Positions 15,196 to 23,303 of a DNA stretch of 27,614 bases are shown here, piece after piece. The first letter of the stretch is position 1, and each line of letters begins with the position of its first letter. A model generated the notes under the pieces. It was given only the letters and a program-made list of their open reading frames with translations, was not told the DNA's origin and did no database searches. The stretch covers positions 1 to 27,614 of the forward strand of contig CAKRHL010000010.1 of the NCBI GenBank assembly GCA_934338765.1, in the 5' to 3' direction. Made by a program: the position numbers and the translations under genes. This DNA comes from an uncultured Lachnospiraceae bacterium. GTDB taxonomy: Bacteria; Bacillota; Clostridia; Lachnospirales; Lachnospiraceae.

Positions 15196-15618
15196 ATGGC
15201 GATCACGCTGAAAATGAAAAAGGAAGATTATGAAAAGATCCTGGCACATTGCCGGGAAGGACTTCCAAACGAGTCCTGTGGTCTTTTGGCAGGAGATATT
15301 GACGGAGAGATCAAGACGGTCACCGATGTATATCTTTTGACCAATATTGATGCAAGTAACGAACATTTTTCCATGGATCCGAAGGAACAGCTTGCAGCCG
15401 TGAAGGATGCGAGAGCCAAAGGAAAGAAGCTGATCGGCAACTTTCATTCCCATCCGGAGTCGCCATCCCGTCCTTCCGAGGAGGACAAACGGCTGGCTTA
15501 TGATTCCACGATGGAATATCTGATCCTGTCTCTGCAGGAGGCAGATCATCCGGTATTAAAGGCATTTGGCATTGATCCGGAGAAGAATGTTACGATACAT
15601 GAGATACAGTATATTTGA
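15196..15618 (+). CDS. hcyD: JAMM/Mov34 zinc metalloprotease (M67, HcyD type)
   Basis: A 140-residue cytoplasmic single-domain JAMM protease. The full motif is present: Glu26 in PNESCG, His84-Ser-His86, then seven residues to Ser94-x2-Asp97. In related systems (Mec+ with CysO, HcyD with HcyS) such enzymes cut after a di-glycine to free cysteine or homocysteine from the carrier. The same activity can trim a masked carrier precursor. Here the adjacent carrier ends GGG-Ala-Arg, so both jobs are plausible for this one enzyme. An AAGGTG site precedes the ATG at 15196, 46 bp after hcyF. The enzyme family is certain; the substrate is inferred. Confidence 0.88.
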   Translation: MAITLKMKKEDYEKILAHCREGLPNESCGLLAGDIDGEIKTVTDVYLLTNIDASNEHFSMDPKEQLAAVKDARAKGKKLIGNFHSHPESPSRPSEEDKRLAYDSTMEYLILSLQEADHPVLKAFGIDPEKNVTIHEIQYI

Positions 15619-15698
15619 TCATGACAGTATTTCAGCAGTCAGGGGGATCAGATAAACAGATTTTGCTATGATAAACACGACACAGAAAGGATGGTTCC

Positions 15699-17456
15699 AT
15701 GAGTAAAGATTTCCAGGTACGCCGGATCACGACAGACGTGCTGATCATCGGAGGAGGTACAGCAGGCTGCTATGCAGCACTGACACTGAGCCGGGATACG
15801 GAGCTGTCCATTGTGATCGCGGAAAAAGCACATATTAAGCGCAGCGGCTGTCTGGCAGCGGGCGTCAATGCCATTAACGCCTATATTACGAAAGGTCGTG
15901 TGCCGCAGGATTATGTGGATTATGCCAAAAAGGATGCCGCAGGCATTGTCAGAGAAGATCTTCTGCTGACAGCGGCGGAGCATTTCAATGAAGTGACGGC
16001 AGATATGGAGCAGCTTGGTCTTGTGATCCTTAAGGATGAAAATGGAGAATATGTTACCAGAGGAAACCGTAATATCAAGATCAACGGAGAAAACTTCAAG
16101 CCGATCCTTGCCAAAGCGGTGCAGGCACAGGAGAATGTATCCATTTTAAACCGGGTGAATATTACAAAGCTTCTGACGAAGGATGGAACCGTTTACGGTG
16201 CCGTAGGATTTTCTCTGGAGGATGAGGCGGCCTATGTGATCGAGGCAAAGGCTGTGCTGGTAGCAACCGGAGGCGCCGCAGGACTTTACAAGCCAAATAA
16301 TCCGGGATTTTCCAGACATAAAATGTGGTATCCGCCGTTTAACACAGGAGCCGGATATGCGATGGGTATTCAGGCGGGAGCCGAGATGACATCCTTTGAG
16401 ATGCGCTTTATCGCACTGAGATGTAAGGATACTATTGCACCAACGGGAACCATTGCACAGGGTGTCGGAGCCAGGCAGGTTAATTCCCGAGGCTTTGTCT
16501 ATGAGGATAAATACGGACTGACCACCAGCGAGCGTGTCTATGGCACAGTCAAGGAAAATCAGCTGGGAAACGGTCCATGTTATCTGCAAACAAGCGGAAT
16601 TGATAAAGAGCAGGAGGAGAATCTCCTGAAAGCCTATCTGAATATGGCACCAAGCCAGACCCTGAAATGGATTGAAACCGGAGAGCTTCCGGGAGAGCAG
16701 GATGTGGAGATCGAGGGAACGGAGCCTTATATTGTGGGAGGTCATACCGCCAGCGGTTACTGGGTGGATACCAACCGGGAGACAACGATCCATGGTCTTT
16801 ACGCCGCAGGAGATGTAGCAGGAGGCTGTCCACAGAAATATGTCACCGGAGCACTGGCAGAGGGAGAGCTTGCAGCAAAGGCGATTGAAGCACAGCTTGC
16901 AGGAAATGCAAAGGTCTCCAATGAAAAAGCAGATCAGACAGAGAATGATTCGTCGAAAAAAGCAGTATCTTCTTCGGAGAAGATAAAGAAATATATCGAG
17001 GTCCGGGCGGGACAGGAGATTGAGGCTTATGAGAATATCCTGAGTGATCATAAATCCTCCTTTACCGCAGAGGAGCTGGAGGAAGCGATGCAGAAGGTAA
17101 TGGATGAATATGCCGGCGGCATTTCAACCCATTATCAATATAACGAGAAGCAGTTAAAGCTTGCGGATGAAAAGATCGATCAGCTGCTCGCCCTGGCAGA
17201 TCAGCTTGCGGCGGAAAATATGCATGAGCTTCTGTTTGTTTATGAATTAAAGGAGCGCCTGATCGTCTGCAAGAGTCTGATCGCTCATCTGAGAGGACGC
17301 AAGGAGACGAGATGGCATTCTTTCAATGAAAATCTGGATTATCCGGAAACAGACGAGAATTATTTTAAATATGTCAATTCCCGTCTGGTGGATGGAAAGC
17401 TTCAGATCATTTTAAGAGACATTGTAAAGGAGGGATCCTATGAGCATACAAATTAA
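15699..17456 (+). CDS. aprA: Adenylylsulfate (APS) reductase alpha subunit AprA
   Basis: A 585-residue flavoprotein of the fumarate-reductase/AprA family, expected to bind APS at FAD and release sulfite and AMP. The N-terminus has the FAD loop VLIIGGGTAGCYAA. Family-type segments follow: RSGCLAAGVNAINAY, RGNRNIKINGENF, MWYPPFNTGAGYAMG, FEMRFIALRCKDTIAPTG, and the C-terminal GGHTASGYWVDTN and GLYAAGDVAGGCPQKYV. It is shorter than the dissimilatory AprA of sulfate reducers (about 650 residues). Neighbours cysD/cysN supply APS and the sulfite reductase consumes its product. It overlaps aprB by 17 bp. A generic FAD-dependent succinate-dehydrogenase-like label is the alternative, but AprB alongside argues against it. 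Confidence 0.9.
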   Translation: MSKDFQVRRITTDVLIIGGGTAGCYAALTLSRDTELSIVIAEKAHIKRSGCLAAGVNAINAYITKGRVPQDYVDYAKKDAAGIVREDLLLTAAEHFNEVTADMEQLGLVILKDENGEYVTRGNRNIKINGENFKPILAKAVQAQENVSILNRVNITKLLTKDGTVYGAVGFSLEDEAAYVIEAKAVLVATGGAAGLYKPNNPGFSRHKMWYPPFNTGAGYAMGIQAGAEMTSFEMRFIALRCKDTIAPTGTIAQGVGARQVNSRGFVYEDKYGLTTSERVYGTVKENQLGNGPCYLQTSGIDKEQEENLLKAYLNMAPSQTLKWIETGELPGEQDVEIEGTEPYIVGGHTASGYWVDTNRETTIHGLYAAGDVAGGCPQKYVTGALAEGELAAKAIEAQLAGNAKVSNEKADQTENDSSKKAVSSSEKIKKYIEVRAGQEIEAYENILSDHKSSFTAEELEEAMQKVMDEYAGGISTHYQYNEKQLKLADEKIDQLLALADQLAAENMHELLFVYELKERLIVCKSLIAHLRGRKETRWHSFNENLDYPETDENYFKYVNSRLVDGKLQIILRDIVKEGSYEHTN

Positions 17457-17751
17457 TCGGCAGAAATGTGTGGGATGCGGACAATGTATGGAGGTTTGCC
17501 CCGGTACCCTCATCGAGAAGGAGCAGGGGAAGGCAGTCATGCGGTATCCCAGAGACTGCTGGGGATGTGCTTCCTGTGTGAAGGAATGTCCCGTGGGAGC
17601 TATTGGATTTTTCCTTGGAGCAGATATTGGCGGCAATGGGAGCGTTATGACTGTGACAAAAGACGGACAGATCTTACATTGGAATATTCATAAAAGCAAC
17701 GGACGCGAGGTTACGATCGATGTTGACCGGCGCAGTTCCAACAAATATTAG
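17440..17751 (+). CDS. aprB: APS reductase beta subunit AprB (ferredoxin-type)
   Basis: A 103-residue iron-sulfur protein with two 4Fe-4S motifs: Cys10/13/16/20 (CVGCGQCMEVC) and Cys40/43/46/50 (CWGCASCVKEC). A short beta-rich tail contains WNIHKSNGREVTIDVDRR. It passes electrons to the FAD of AprA. Dissimilatory AprB proteins are longer (about 150 residues or more) because of a C-terminal tail that wraps around AprA; that tail is largely absent here. AAGGAGGG lies just before the ATG, inside the end of aprA. No qmo membrane complex genes are present, in keeping with an assimilatory role fed by soluble electron carriers (inference). Confidence 0.9.
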   Translation: MSIQINRQKCVGCGQCMEVCPGTLIEKEQGKAVMRYPRDCWGCASCVKECPVGAIGFFLGADIGGNGSVMTVTKDGQILHWNIHKSNGREVTIDVDRRSSNKY

Positions 17752-17769
17752 AAAAGGATGGAGACGACT

Positions 17770-18672
17770 ATGAGTGGATTAACACATTTGGATGAATTAG
17801 AGGCAGAGGCAATCTACATAATCAGAGAGGTTGCCGCAGAGTGTGAGAAGCCGGTTATGTTATATTCGATCGGTAAGGACAGCTCAGTAATGCTTCATTT
17901 GGCAATGAAAGCATTTTACCCGGAGAAACCGCCATTTCCTTTTCTCCATGTCAATACGACCTGGAAATTCCGTGAGATGATCGAGTTCCGTGATAAAACG
18001 GCAAAAGAACTGGGTATTGAAATGCTGGAATACATCAATGAAGAGGGTGTAAAGCAGGGGATCAACCCATTTGACCATGGTGCTGCTTATACCGATATCA
18101 TGAAGACACAGGCACTGAAGCAGGCACTCAACAAATATGGTTTTACCGCAGCATTTGGTGGCGGCCGCCGTGATGAGGAAAAGAGCCGTGCCAAGGAGAG
18201 GATCTTCTCCTTCCGTAATGAGTCCCATGCGTGGGATCCGAAGAATCAGCGTCCGGAGATGTGGAAACTATACAATACAGAGATCAACAAGGGCGAAAGC
18301 ATTCGTGTATTCCCGATTTCCAACTGGACTGAGAAGGATATCTGGCAGTACATTAAACGGGAAAATATCCCGATCGTACCACTTTATTTTGCAGCAGAGA
18401 GACCGGTTGTTTACCGTGACGGCAATATTATCATGGTGGATGATGACCGTATGCGTCTGGAGCCGGGCGAGAAGCCGGAGATGAAAATGGTTCGTTTCCG
18501 TACACTGGGATGCTATCCGCTTTCCGGTGGTATCGAGTCTGATGCAACCACACTGGATGAGATCATTGAGGAGACCTTAAGCTCCGTAGAATCTGAGAGA
18601 ACCAGCCGTGTCATTGACAAGGACGGTGGTGCTGCAAGTATGGAAAAAAGAAAGAGAGAGGGGTATTTCTAG
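17770..18672 (+). CDS. cysD: Sulfate adenylyltransferase subunit 2 (CysD)
   Basis: A 300-residue PP-loop enzyme, close to the usual CysD length, that forms APS from sulfate and ATP with CysN. Motifs are the PP-loop [25 protein letters not shown], the [20 protein letters not shown] segment, [15 protein letters not shown], and the C-terminal [14 protein letters not shown] and KRKREGYF. Two in-frame ATGs exist (17758 and 17770); GGAG at 17760-17763, 6 nt before the second, selects 17770. It ends one base before the cysN ATG. No PAPS reductase or APS kinase gene accompanies it; AprAB takes that place. Confidence 0.95.
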   Translation: MSGLTHLDELEAEAIYIIREVAAECEKPVMLYSIGKDSSVMLHLAMKAFYPEKPPFPFLHVNTTWKFREMIEFRDKTAKELGIEMLEYINEEGVKQGINPFDHGAAYTDIMKTQALKQALNKYGFTAAFGGGRRDEEKSRAKERIFSFRNESHAWDPKNQRPEMWKLYNTEINKGESIRVFPISNWTEKDIWQYIKRENIPIVPLYFAAERPVVYRDGNIIMVDDDRMRLEPGEKPEMKMVRFRTLGCYPLSGGIESDATTLDEIIEETLSSVESERTSRVIDKDGGAASMEKRKREGYF

Positions 18673-18673
18673 G

Positions 18674-20365
18674 ATGAATGGATTATTAAAATTTATAACC
18701 TGTGGAAGTGTAGATGATGGAAAATCAACCTTGATCGGACATATTTTATATGATTCCAAGCTGCTGTATGCAGATCAGGAGAAGGCATTGATCCTGGACA
18801 GTAAGGTTGGTTCCCGTGGCGGAGAGATTGATTATTCACTGCTTTTGGATGGACTGATGGCAGAGCGTGAGCAGGGTATCACTATTGACGTGGCATATCG
18901 TTACTTTACCACAGACCACCGCAGCTTTATCGTGGCAGACACACCGGGTCATGAGGAGTATACAAGAAACATGGCAGTTGGTGCTTCCTTTGCACAGCTT
19001 GCGGTTGTTATGGTAGACGCAAAGCAGGGGGTACTGGTACAGACCAGACGCCACGCAAGGATCTGTGCCTTGATGGGTATCCGTTATTTCGTCTTTGCAA
19101 TTAATAAGATGGATCTGGTAGATTACAGCGAGGAGCGTTTCAAAGCCATTGAAAAGGATATTAAGGAGCTGGCAGAAAGTCTTGGTCTTTACAGCGTAAA
19201 GATTATTCCGGTCAGCGCGACAGAGGGCGACAATGTCACGGCAGAGTCAGACAATATGCCTTGGTATCAGGGTGGAACACTCTTAAATTATCTGGAGACA
19301 GTAGATATTTCAGAGCAGGAGAATTCTTCTGTATTTTATATGCCGGTACAGCGTGTATGCCGTCCAAATCACGAGTTCCGTGGATTCCAGGGACAGATTG
19401 AAAGCGGCAGGATCAAGGTGGGGGAGACCATCACTACACTGCCGAGCGATGAGAAGGCAACCATTAAGTCGATCCTGAACGGAGATGCCGAGGTGCAGGA
19501 GGCGGAGGCAGGACAGGCGGTAACGATCCAGCTTGACCGTGAGGTGGATGTAAGCCGTGGCTGCGTGCTTACCAATGACGAGGATCTGCCATATACCAAG
19601 AATGTTACAACGACGCTTCTCTGGATGGATGACGAGCCGTTATCTCTGGGCAAGGAGTATCTTGTCAAGCTTGGAACCAAAAAGATTCCGGGTATCTTAA
19701 AGAGCATTGAGTATAAGATTGATGTCAACAGTGGCGAGCATATTCCGGCAGACCATGTAGAGAAAAATGAGATTGCCGTATGCCATCTGGAATTCTCTGA
19801 GAAGCTGGTTGTTGATAAGTTTAAGACCAACAAGACACTGGGTGAGCTGATCCTGATCGACCGTATCAGCCACGCAACCTCCGCATGTGGTGTGGTAGAG
19901 GATGTTTCCGAGGACGGTGAGGTTCCTTACTTCCAGAAGGATGATATTAAGACAGGCGGTTATATCTTCGAGGAGTTCTATTTCAATCTTGAAAACGCAT
20001 TCCTGTCCAAGGTGAATACACAGGATAAGACATACCATGTAGGTGATACGGTACCGATCGAGGGCGACAGCTTCAAGTATCCGGATTATTTTGATATTCT
20101 TGCAGCAGACAGCGATGCCGTTATTCTGATCCGTAACCGTGTTATCGAGGATATCATTCCACTGTCCGATTATCAGTACACAGGACTTCCGGTACTGGAT
20201 GAGAGAGGTTTTGCTCTTCGTATCCGAGTTAAGGCTGATCTGGATAATTATTTATATGAGTACAAGAATCTGGATAAAGAGAACCATTTAGAGTTCTTTA
20301 ACAAGTGGTCCAAATTTGAGACATACCGTAGAATTATATGCACTGACAATTTCTGGATGATCTAA
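18674..20365 (+). CDS. cysN: Sulfate adenylyltransferase subunit 1, GTPase CysN, with C-terminal extension
   Basis: A 563-residue translation-factor-like GTPase whose GTP hydrolysis drives APS formation by CysD. G motifs: GSVDDGKST, DTPGHEEYTRNM, NKMDLVDY and VSATEGDN. Domains II and III run to about residue 405 (LIDRISHATSACGVVED). The frame is open back to 18608, but homology begins at the ATG at 18674. E. coli CysN is about 475 residues, so roughly 150 residues follow the domain III end here. This tail has no P-loop, so it is not an APS kinase fused as in CysNC/NodQ. Its function is not recognisable (see findings). Confidence 0.93.
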   Translation: MNGLLKFITCGSVDDGKSTLIGHILYDSKLLYADQEKALILDSKVGSRGGEIDYSLLLDGLMAEREQGITIDVAYRYFTTDHRSFIVADTPGHEEYTRNMAVGASFAQLAVVMVDAKQGVLVQTRRHARICALMGIRYFVFAINKMDLVDYSEERFKAIEKDIKELAESLGLYSVKIIPVSATEGDNVTAESDNMPWYQGGTLLNYLETVDISEQENSSVFYMPVQRVCRPNHEFRGFQGQIESGRIKVGETITTLPSDEKATIKSILNGDAEVQEAEAGQAVTIQLDREVDVSRGCVLTNDEDLPYTKNVTTTLLWMDDEPLSLGKEYLVKLGTKKIPGILKSIEYKIDVNSGEHIPADHVEKNEIAVCHLEFSEKLVVDKFKTNKTLGELILIDRISHATSACGVVEDVSEDGEVPYFQKDDIKTGGYIFEEFYFNLENAFLSKVNTQDKTYHVGDTVPIEGDSFKYPDYFDILAADSDAVILIRNRVIEDIIPLSDYQYTGLPVLDERGFALRIRVKADLDNYLYEYKNLDKENHLEFFNKWSKFETYRRIICTDNFWMI

Positions 20366-20439
20366 TAATTCTGTCAAGCAAATAAGCAGTGTGCCTGCGG
20401 CCCAAAGTTTGCAGGTATCAGGAAAGGTTTAGGTTTTAT

Positions 20440-20871
20440 ATGAAGATTTCTACCAGAGGAAGATATGCTTTGATCCTGATGCTGGATCTGGCGAATCATA
20501 ATCGTGGCGTGCCGGTGCCGTTAAAAGAAACCGCAAAACGTCAGCAGATTTCAGAAAAATATCTGGAGCAGATTATTTCCGTGCTCAACAAAGCTGGTTT
20601 TGTAAAGAGCGTCCGTGGGCCTCAGGGTGGTTATCTGCTGAAAAAAACACCGGAGGAATACACTGTGGGAATGATCCTGCGGCAGACGGAGGGGGATTTA
20701 ATGTCCCTTTCTTCGGACACATCCAACGAAAGAGAAAAGGCTTCCGTGATCAATCGTGTCTGGGACAAAATGGGAAAAGCAGTCAATGATATTGTAGACA
20801 ATATTACACTGCAGGATCTTTTGGACTGGGAGGAAGAGCAGACGGAAGAAGCCGGATTTTATGTGATCTAA
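20440..20871 (+). CDS. Rrf2-family transcriptional regulator, cysteine-free (CymR-like)
   Basis: A 143-residue DNA-binding protein. The winged helix is at the N-terminus: MKISTRGRYALILMLDLA, then the recognition region QQISEKYLEQIISVLNKAGF and wing VRGPQGGYLL, all typical of Rrf2. It contains no cysteine at all, which excludes an IscR/NsrR-type Fe-S cluster and points to the CymR type, which in Bacillus and Staphylococcus senses cysteine supply through CysK. The chosen ATG (20440) matches the family start; the frame is open from 20389. It lies 74 bp after cysN with no terminator between, so it may be the last gene of the sulfur operon and control it, with the inverted repeat at 11128-11150 as a likely target (inference). 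Confidence 0.88.
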   Translation: MKISTRGRYALILMLDLANHNRGVPVPLKETAKRQQISEKYLEQIISVLNKAGFVKSVRGPQGGYLLKKTPEEYTVGMILRQTEGDLMSLSSDTSNEREKASVINRVWDKMGKAVNDIVDNITLQDLLDWEEEQTEEAGFYVI

Positions 20872-20883
20872 ATAATAAAAATA

Positions 20884-20930
20884 ATACCGATAATGTTTCT
20901 TGGCGATACAGGATAAGGCATTATCGGTAT
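20884..20930 (+). terminator. 12-bp perfect inverted repeat after the Rrf2 gene, probable terminator
   Basis: ATACCGATAATG (20884-20895) and its exact complement CATTATCGGTAT (20919-20930) flank a 23-nt loop, followed by CTTTGGTTTT. It probably ends the sulfur operon. The loop is longer and the stem more AT-rich than in a standard terminator, so a protein site or conditional terminator is possible. Confidence 0.6.
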
Positions 20931-20976
20931 CTTTGGTTTTGGGAAAAGAACAACGTGAAAGGAATGGAAGATTAAT

Positions 20977-21876
20977 ATGAAAGATATTATAATTATAGGA
21001 AGCGGCCCGGCGGGATTGTCTGCCGCGGTTTACGGCAGACGTGCCGGTCTGGATATTCTTGTGATCGAAAAGGAATATTGCGGAACAGGACAGATTGCAG
21101 AGAGTGGTCAGGTGGATAATTATCTGGGTATTCCGGGGATTGACGGATATTCTCTGGGAGAAAAATTCCGGGAGCATGCCGAAAATCTCGGGACGATTTT
21201 TCTGGAGGAAGAGGTCACGAAGCTGGAACAGTCCCATGGCTATTGGAAGGTGCTTCTGGCTGGAGGGGATGTTTTGGAGACAAAGACCGTGATCTATGCG
21301 GCAGGTGCTTCTCATCGTCATTTGAATGTACCGGGAGAGGACAAGCTTTCCGGCAGGGGTGTGTCTTATTGTGCTACCTGTGACGGTGCATTTTTTCAGG
21401 GAAAAACCACGGCAGTGATCGGTGGCGGAGATACGGCACTGGATGATGCTCTTTATTTGTCGCAGATCTGTGAGAAGGTGTATCTGATCCACCGCCGTGA
21501 CGAGTTCCGTGGAAATGCCGGAACCGTGCAGAAAGTAAAGGATGCAGAAAATATTGAGATCCTGACGAACGCCAGAGTGCAGGAGATTCAGGGGGAGCAG
21601 CGGGTAGAGGCTGTGGTGCTGGATAATGGTAAGAAACTGGAGGTAGCCGGTGTCTTTGCGGCAGTGGGAATGGAGCCGGTGACCGGATTACTTCAGGGCG
21701 TTGCGGAGCTTGACGAGTATGGCTATGTAGCAGCAGGAGAGCAGGGGATCACCTCTGCTGCAGGTCTGTTTGTGGCAGGTGATGTGCGCACCAAGGCACT
21801 GCGGCAGGTGATCACAGCGGCAGCAGACGGCGCCAACGCAGCGACGGAGGCGGAGAGATATATAAGGGAGCAGTAA
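20977..21876 (+). CDS. trxB: Thioredoxin reductase (NADPH, CATC type)
   Basis: A 299-residue flavoprotein disulfide reductase. The FAD loop is IIIIGSGPAGLSAAVYGRRAG at the N-terminus (GSGPAG), the redox pair Cys132-Ala-Thr-Cys135 is in SYCATCDGAFF, the NADPH loop is VIGGGDTALDDALYL with HRRDEFRG for the 2'-phosphate, and the C-terminal FAD motif is GLFVAGDVRTKALRQV. AAAGGAATGG lies upstream of the ATG. It follows the sulfur operon and could reduce the CIPC thioredoxin encoded at 13653; whether it is co-transcribed depends on the hairpin before it. Ferredoxin-dependent or NAD-linked relatives exist, but the HRRxxxR motif favours NADPH. Confidence 0.9.
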   Translation: MKDIIIIGSGPAGLSAAVYGRRAGLDILVIEKEYCGTGQIAESGQVDNYLGIPGIDGYSLGEKFREHAENLGTIFLEEEVTKLEQSHGYWKVLLAGGDVLETKTVIYAAGASHRHLNVPGEDKLSGRGVSYCATCDGAFFQGKTTAVIGGGDTALDDALYLSQICEKVYLIHRRDEFRGNAGTVQKVKDAENIEILTNARVQEIQGEQRVEAVVLDNGKKLEVAGVFAAVGMEPVTGLLQGVAELDEYGYVAAGEQGITSAAGLFVAGDVRTKALRQVITAAADGANAATEAERYIREQ

Positions 21877-21894
21877 AATCATAGAAAATGTTTA

Positions 21895-21923
21895 TTGACT
21901 TTTCTTTCTTTCTTTCTTAAAAT
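21895..21923 (+). promoter_or_regulatory. Promoter whose spacer is a TTTC tetranucleotide tract
   Basis: The -35 TTGACT (21895-21900) and -10 TAAAAT (21918-21923) are 17 nt apart. The spacer is made almost wholly of four TTTC repeats plus TT (21901-21918). Predicted start near 21930 leaves a short leader with AAAGGAG 7 nt before the ATG at 21951. A repeat gain or loss would shift the spacer to 21 or 13 nt. Confidence 0.65.
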
Positions 21924-21950
21924 AATAAAAAGAGAGAAAGGAGAGAAAGA

Positions 21951-23303
21951 ATGAGCGGGAAGACAGGTGAGAAGTTAAATACAGAATATAAGCAGGAATA
22001 TGTTTCAGATATAAAAAAAGAAGTAATTGCATTTGCAAATGCTGAGGGAGGCACTGTTTTTGTTGGGATATGCAATGATGGTGCTGTCAAGGGGGTAGAT
22101 GATCCGGATGAGGTTATGCTTCGCATTGTGAATTCCCTAAAAGATGCGATTGCTCCGGATGTTATGCCTTTTGTCAGGGTGGACAGTGTTGCTATCGAGG
22201 GCAGAAATGTGATTGAAATTCAGATTACAACCGGGACAAATCGTCCGTATTATTTGAGGGAAAAGGGATTGAAGCCCGGAGGTGTATATGTTAGAAAGGG
22301 CAGTTCTTCACAGCCTATGACGGAGGAAGGAATCCGGGAGATGCTTCTTCAAAACAGCGGAAGATCCTTTGAGTTGTGCCGGAGTATGACACAGGAGCTG
22401 ACCTTTCGGGAATTCTACCGGGAAATGGAGCTGAGAGGGTTTGAAATCGGAGATGCCCAGATGCGGACACTGAAATTGATCGGGGAGGACGGATTGTATA
22501 CCAATCTGGCTTTGTTGTTGTCTGATCAGTGTGAGGTGACGACTAAAATAGCATTATTTCAGGGAAAAGACAAAGAGATTTTCCGGGATCGCAAGGAGTT
22601 TTCGGGTTCTCTTTTAAAGCAGTTGGAGGATGTTTACCAATATGTTGACATGACCAATAAAACAAAAGCGAGCTTTTCCGGGTTAGAACGGACCGATACC
22701 AGGGACTATCCCGAGGAGGCTATCCGGGAGGCCCTGCTTAACAGTATCGTTCACAGAGACTATTCCTTTAGTGGAAGTAATCTGATCAATATTTATGAGG
22801 ACCGGATGGAATTTGTTTCACTGGGAGGTCTGGTTCCGGGACTGGAGATCAATTCCATTTTTCTTGGAGTTTCCCAGTCGAGAAATCCGGGTCTGGCGGC
22901 TGTATTCTATCGTATGAAGCTGATCGAGAGCTATGGAACCGGCATCGGGAGGATTCAAAGAGCATATAAAAACCGGAAAGAGCAGCCGAAGTTTGAAACA
23001 GCCAAAGGCGTTTTCAGGGTGACGTTACCTAATCGAAATGAAGAAATAGAAGAGCCTTCATTTGTGGTTCGGGAGGTTCCTGCAAATTATATGATGTCTG
23101 TCCGGGATGAAAAGAAGCGGCTTCTTGATTATGTCAGAAAGAATAAAGTGATCACCAGAAAAGAGGCGGAAAAGCTTCTTGGAGCAGGTTCGACAAAGGC
23201 GTTTCGGATTCTCAAGGAATTATGCGGTACCGGGCAATTAGAACAAAGAAAAAAGGGAAGATTGAGTATCTATACGGTGAACGATAATGATAATATTCAG
23301 TAA
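21951..23303 (+). CDS. AlbA_2/Schlafen-type DNA-binding protein with GHKL ATPase-like domain
   Basis: A 450-residue cytoplasmic protein. The N-terminal AlbA_2 domain (about 1-125) shows the pattern LNTEYKQEY, then EVIAFANAEGGTVFVGICNDG and GGVYVRKGSSSQPM. The middle (about 255-365) is the HATPase_c_4-like ATP-binding domain, with an N-box REALLNSIVHRDYS and GSNLINIYEDRMEFVS. The last ~75 residues look like a winged helix (VRDEKKRLLDYVRKNK and EAEKLLGAGSTKAFRILKEL). Annotated as putative transcriptional regulator or ATP-binding protein in this family; targets are unknown. It overlaps azlC by 17 bp, so the transporter may be translated with it. Its promoter holds a tetranucleotide repeat (see findings). 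Confidence 0.83.
   Translation: MSGKTGEKLNTEYKQEYVSDIKKEVIAFANAEGGTVFVGICNDGAVKGVDDPDEVMLRIVNSLKDAIAPDVMPFVRVDSVAIEGRNVIEIQITTGTNRPYYLREKGLKPGGVYVRKGSSSQPMTEEGIREMLLQNSGRSFELCRSMTQELTFREFYREMELRGFEIGDAQMRTLKLIGEDGLYTNLALLLSDQCEVTTKIALFQGKDKEIFRDRKEFSGSLLKQLEDVYQYVDMTNKTKASFSGLERTDTRDYPEEAIREALLNSIVHRDYSFSGSNLINIYEDRMEFVSLGGLVPGLEINSIFLGVSQSRNPGLAAVFYRMKLIESYGTGIGRIQRAYKNRKEQPKFETAKGVFRVTLPNRNEEIEEPSFVVREVPANYMMSVRDEKKRLLDYVRKNKVITRKEAEKLLGAGSTKAFRILKELCGTGQLEQRKKGRLSIYTVNDNDNIQ

Noticed and set aside
16146..17051. Long minus-strand open frame of 301 codons opposite aprA
   Set aside because: It is a complement shadow of aprA, with low-complexity Cys/Leu/Arg-rich translation, no ribosome site and no recognisable motif. 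The same holds for long minus-strand frames at 5680-6426, 20698-21492 and 24561-25295.
15699..17751. Dissimilatory sulfate respiration
   Set aside because: No sat, qmoABC, dsrAB or dsrC in the window; CysDN, MetY and the homocysteine genes point to assimilation.
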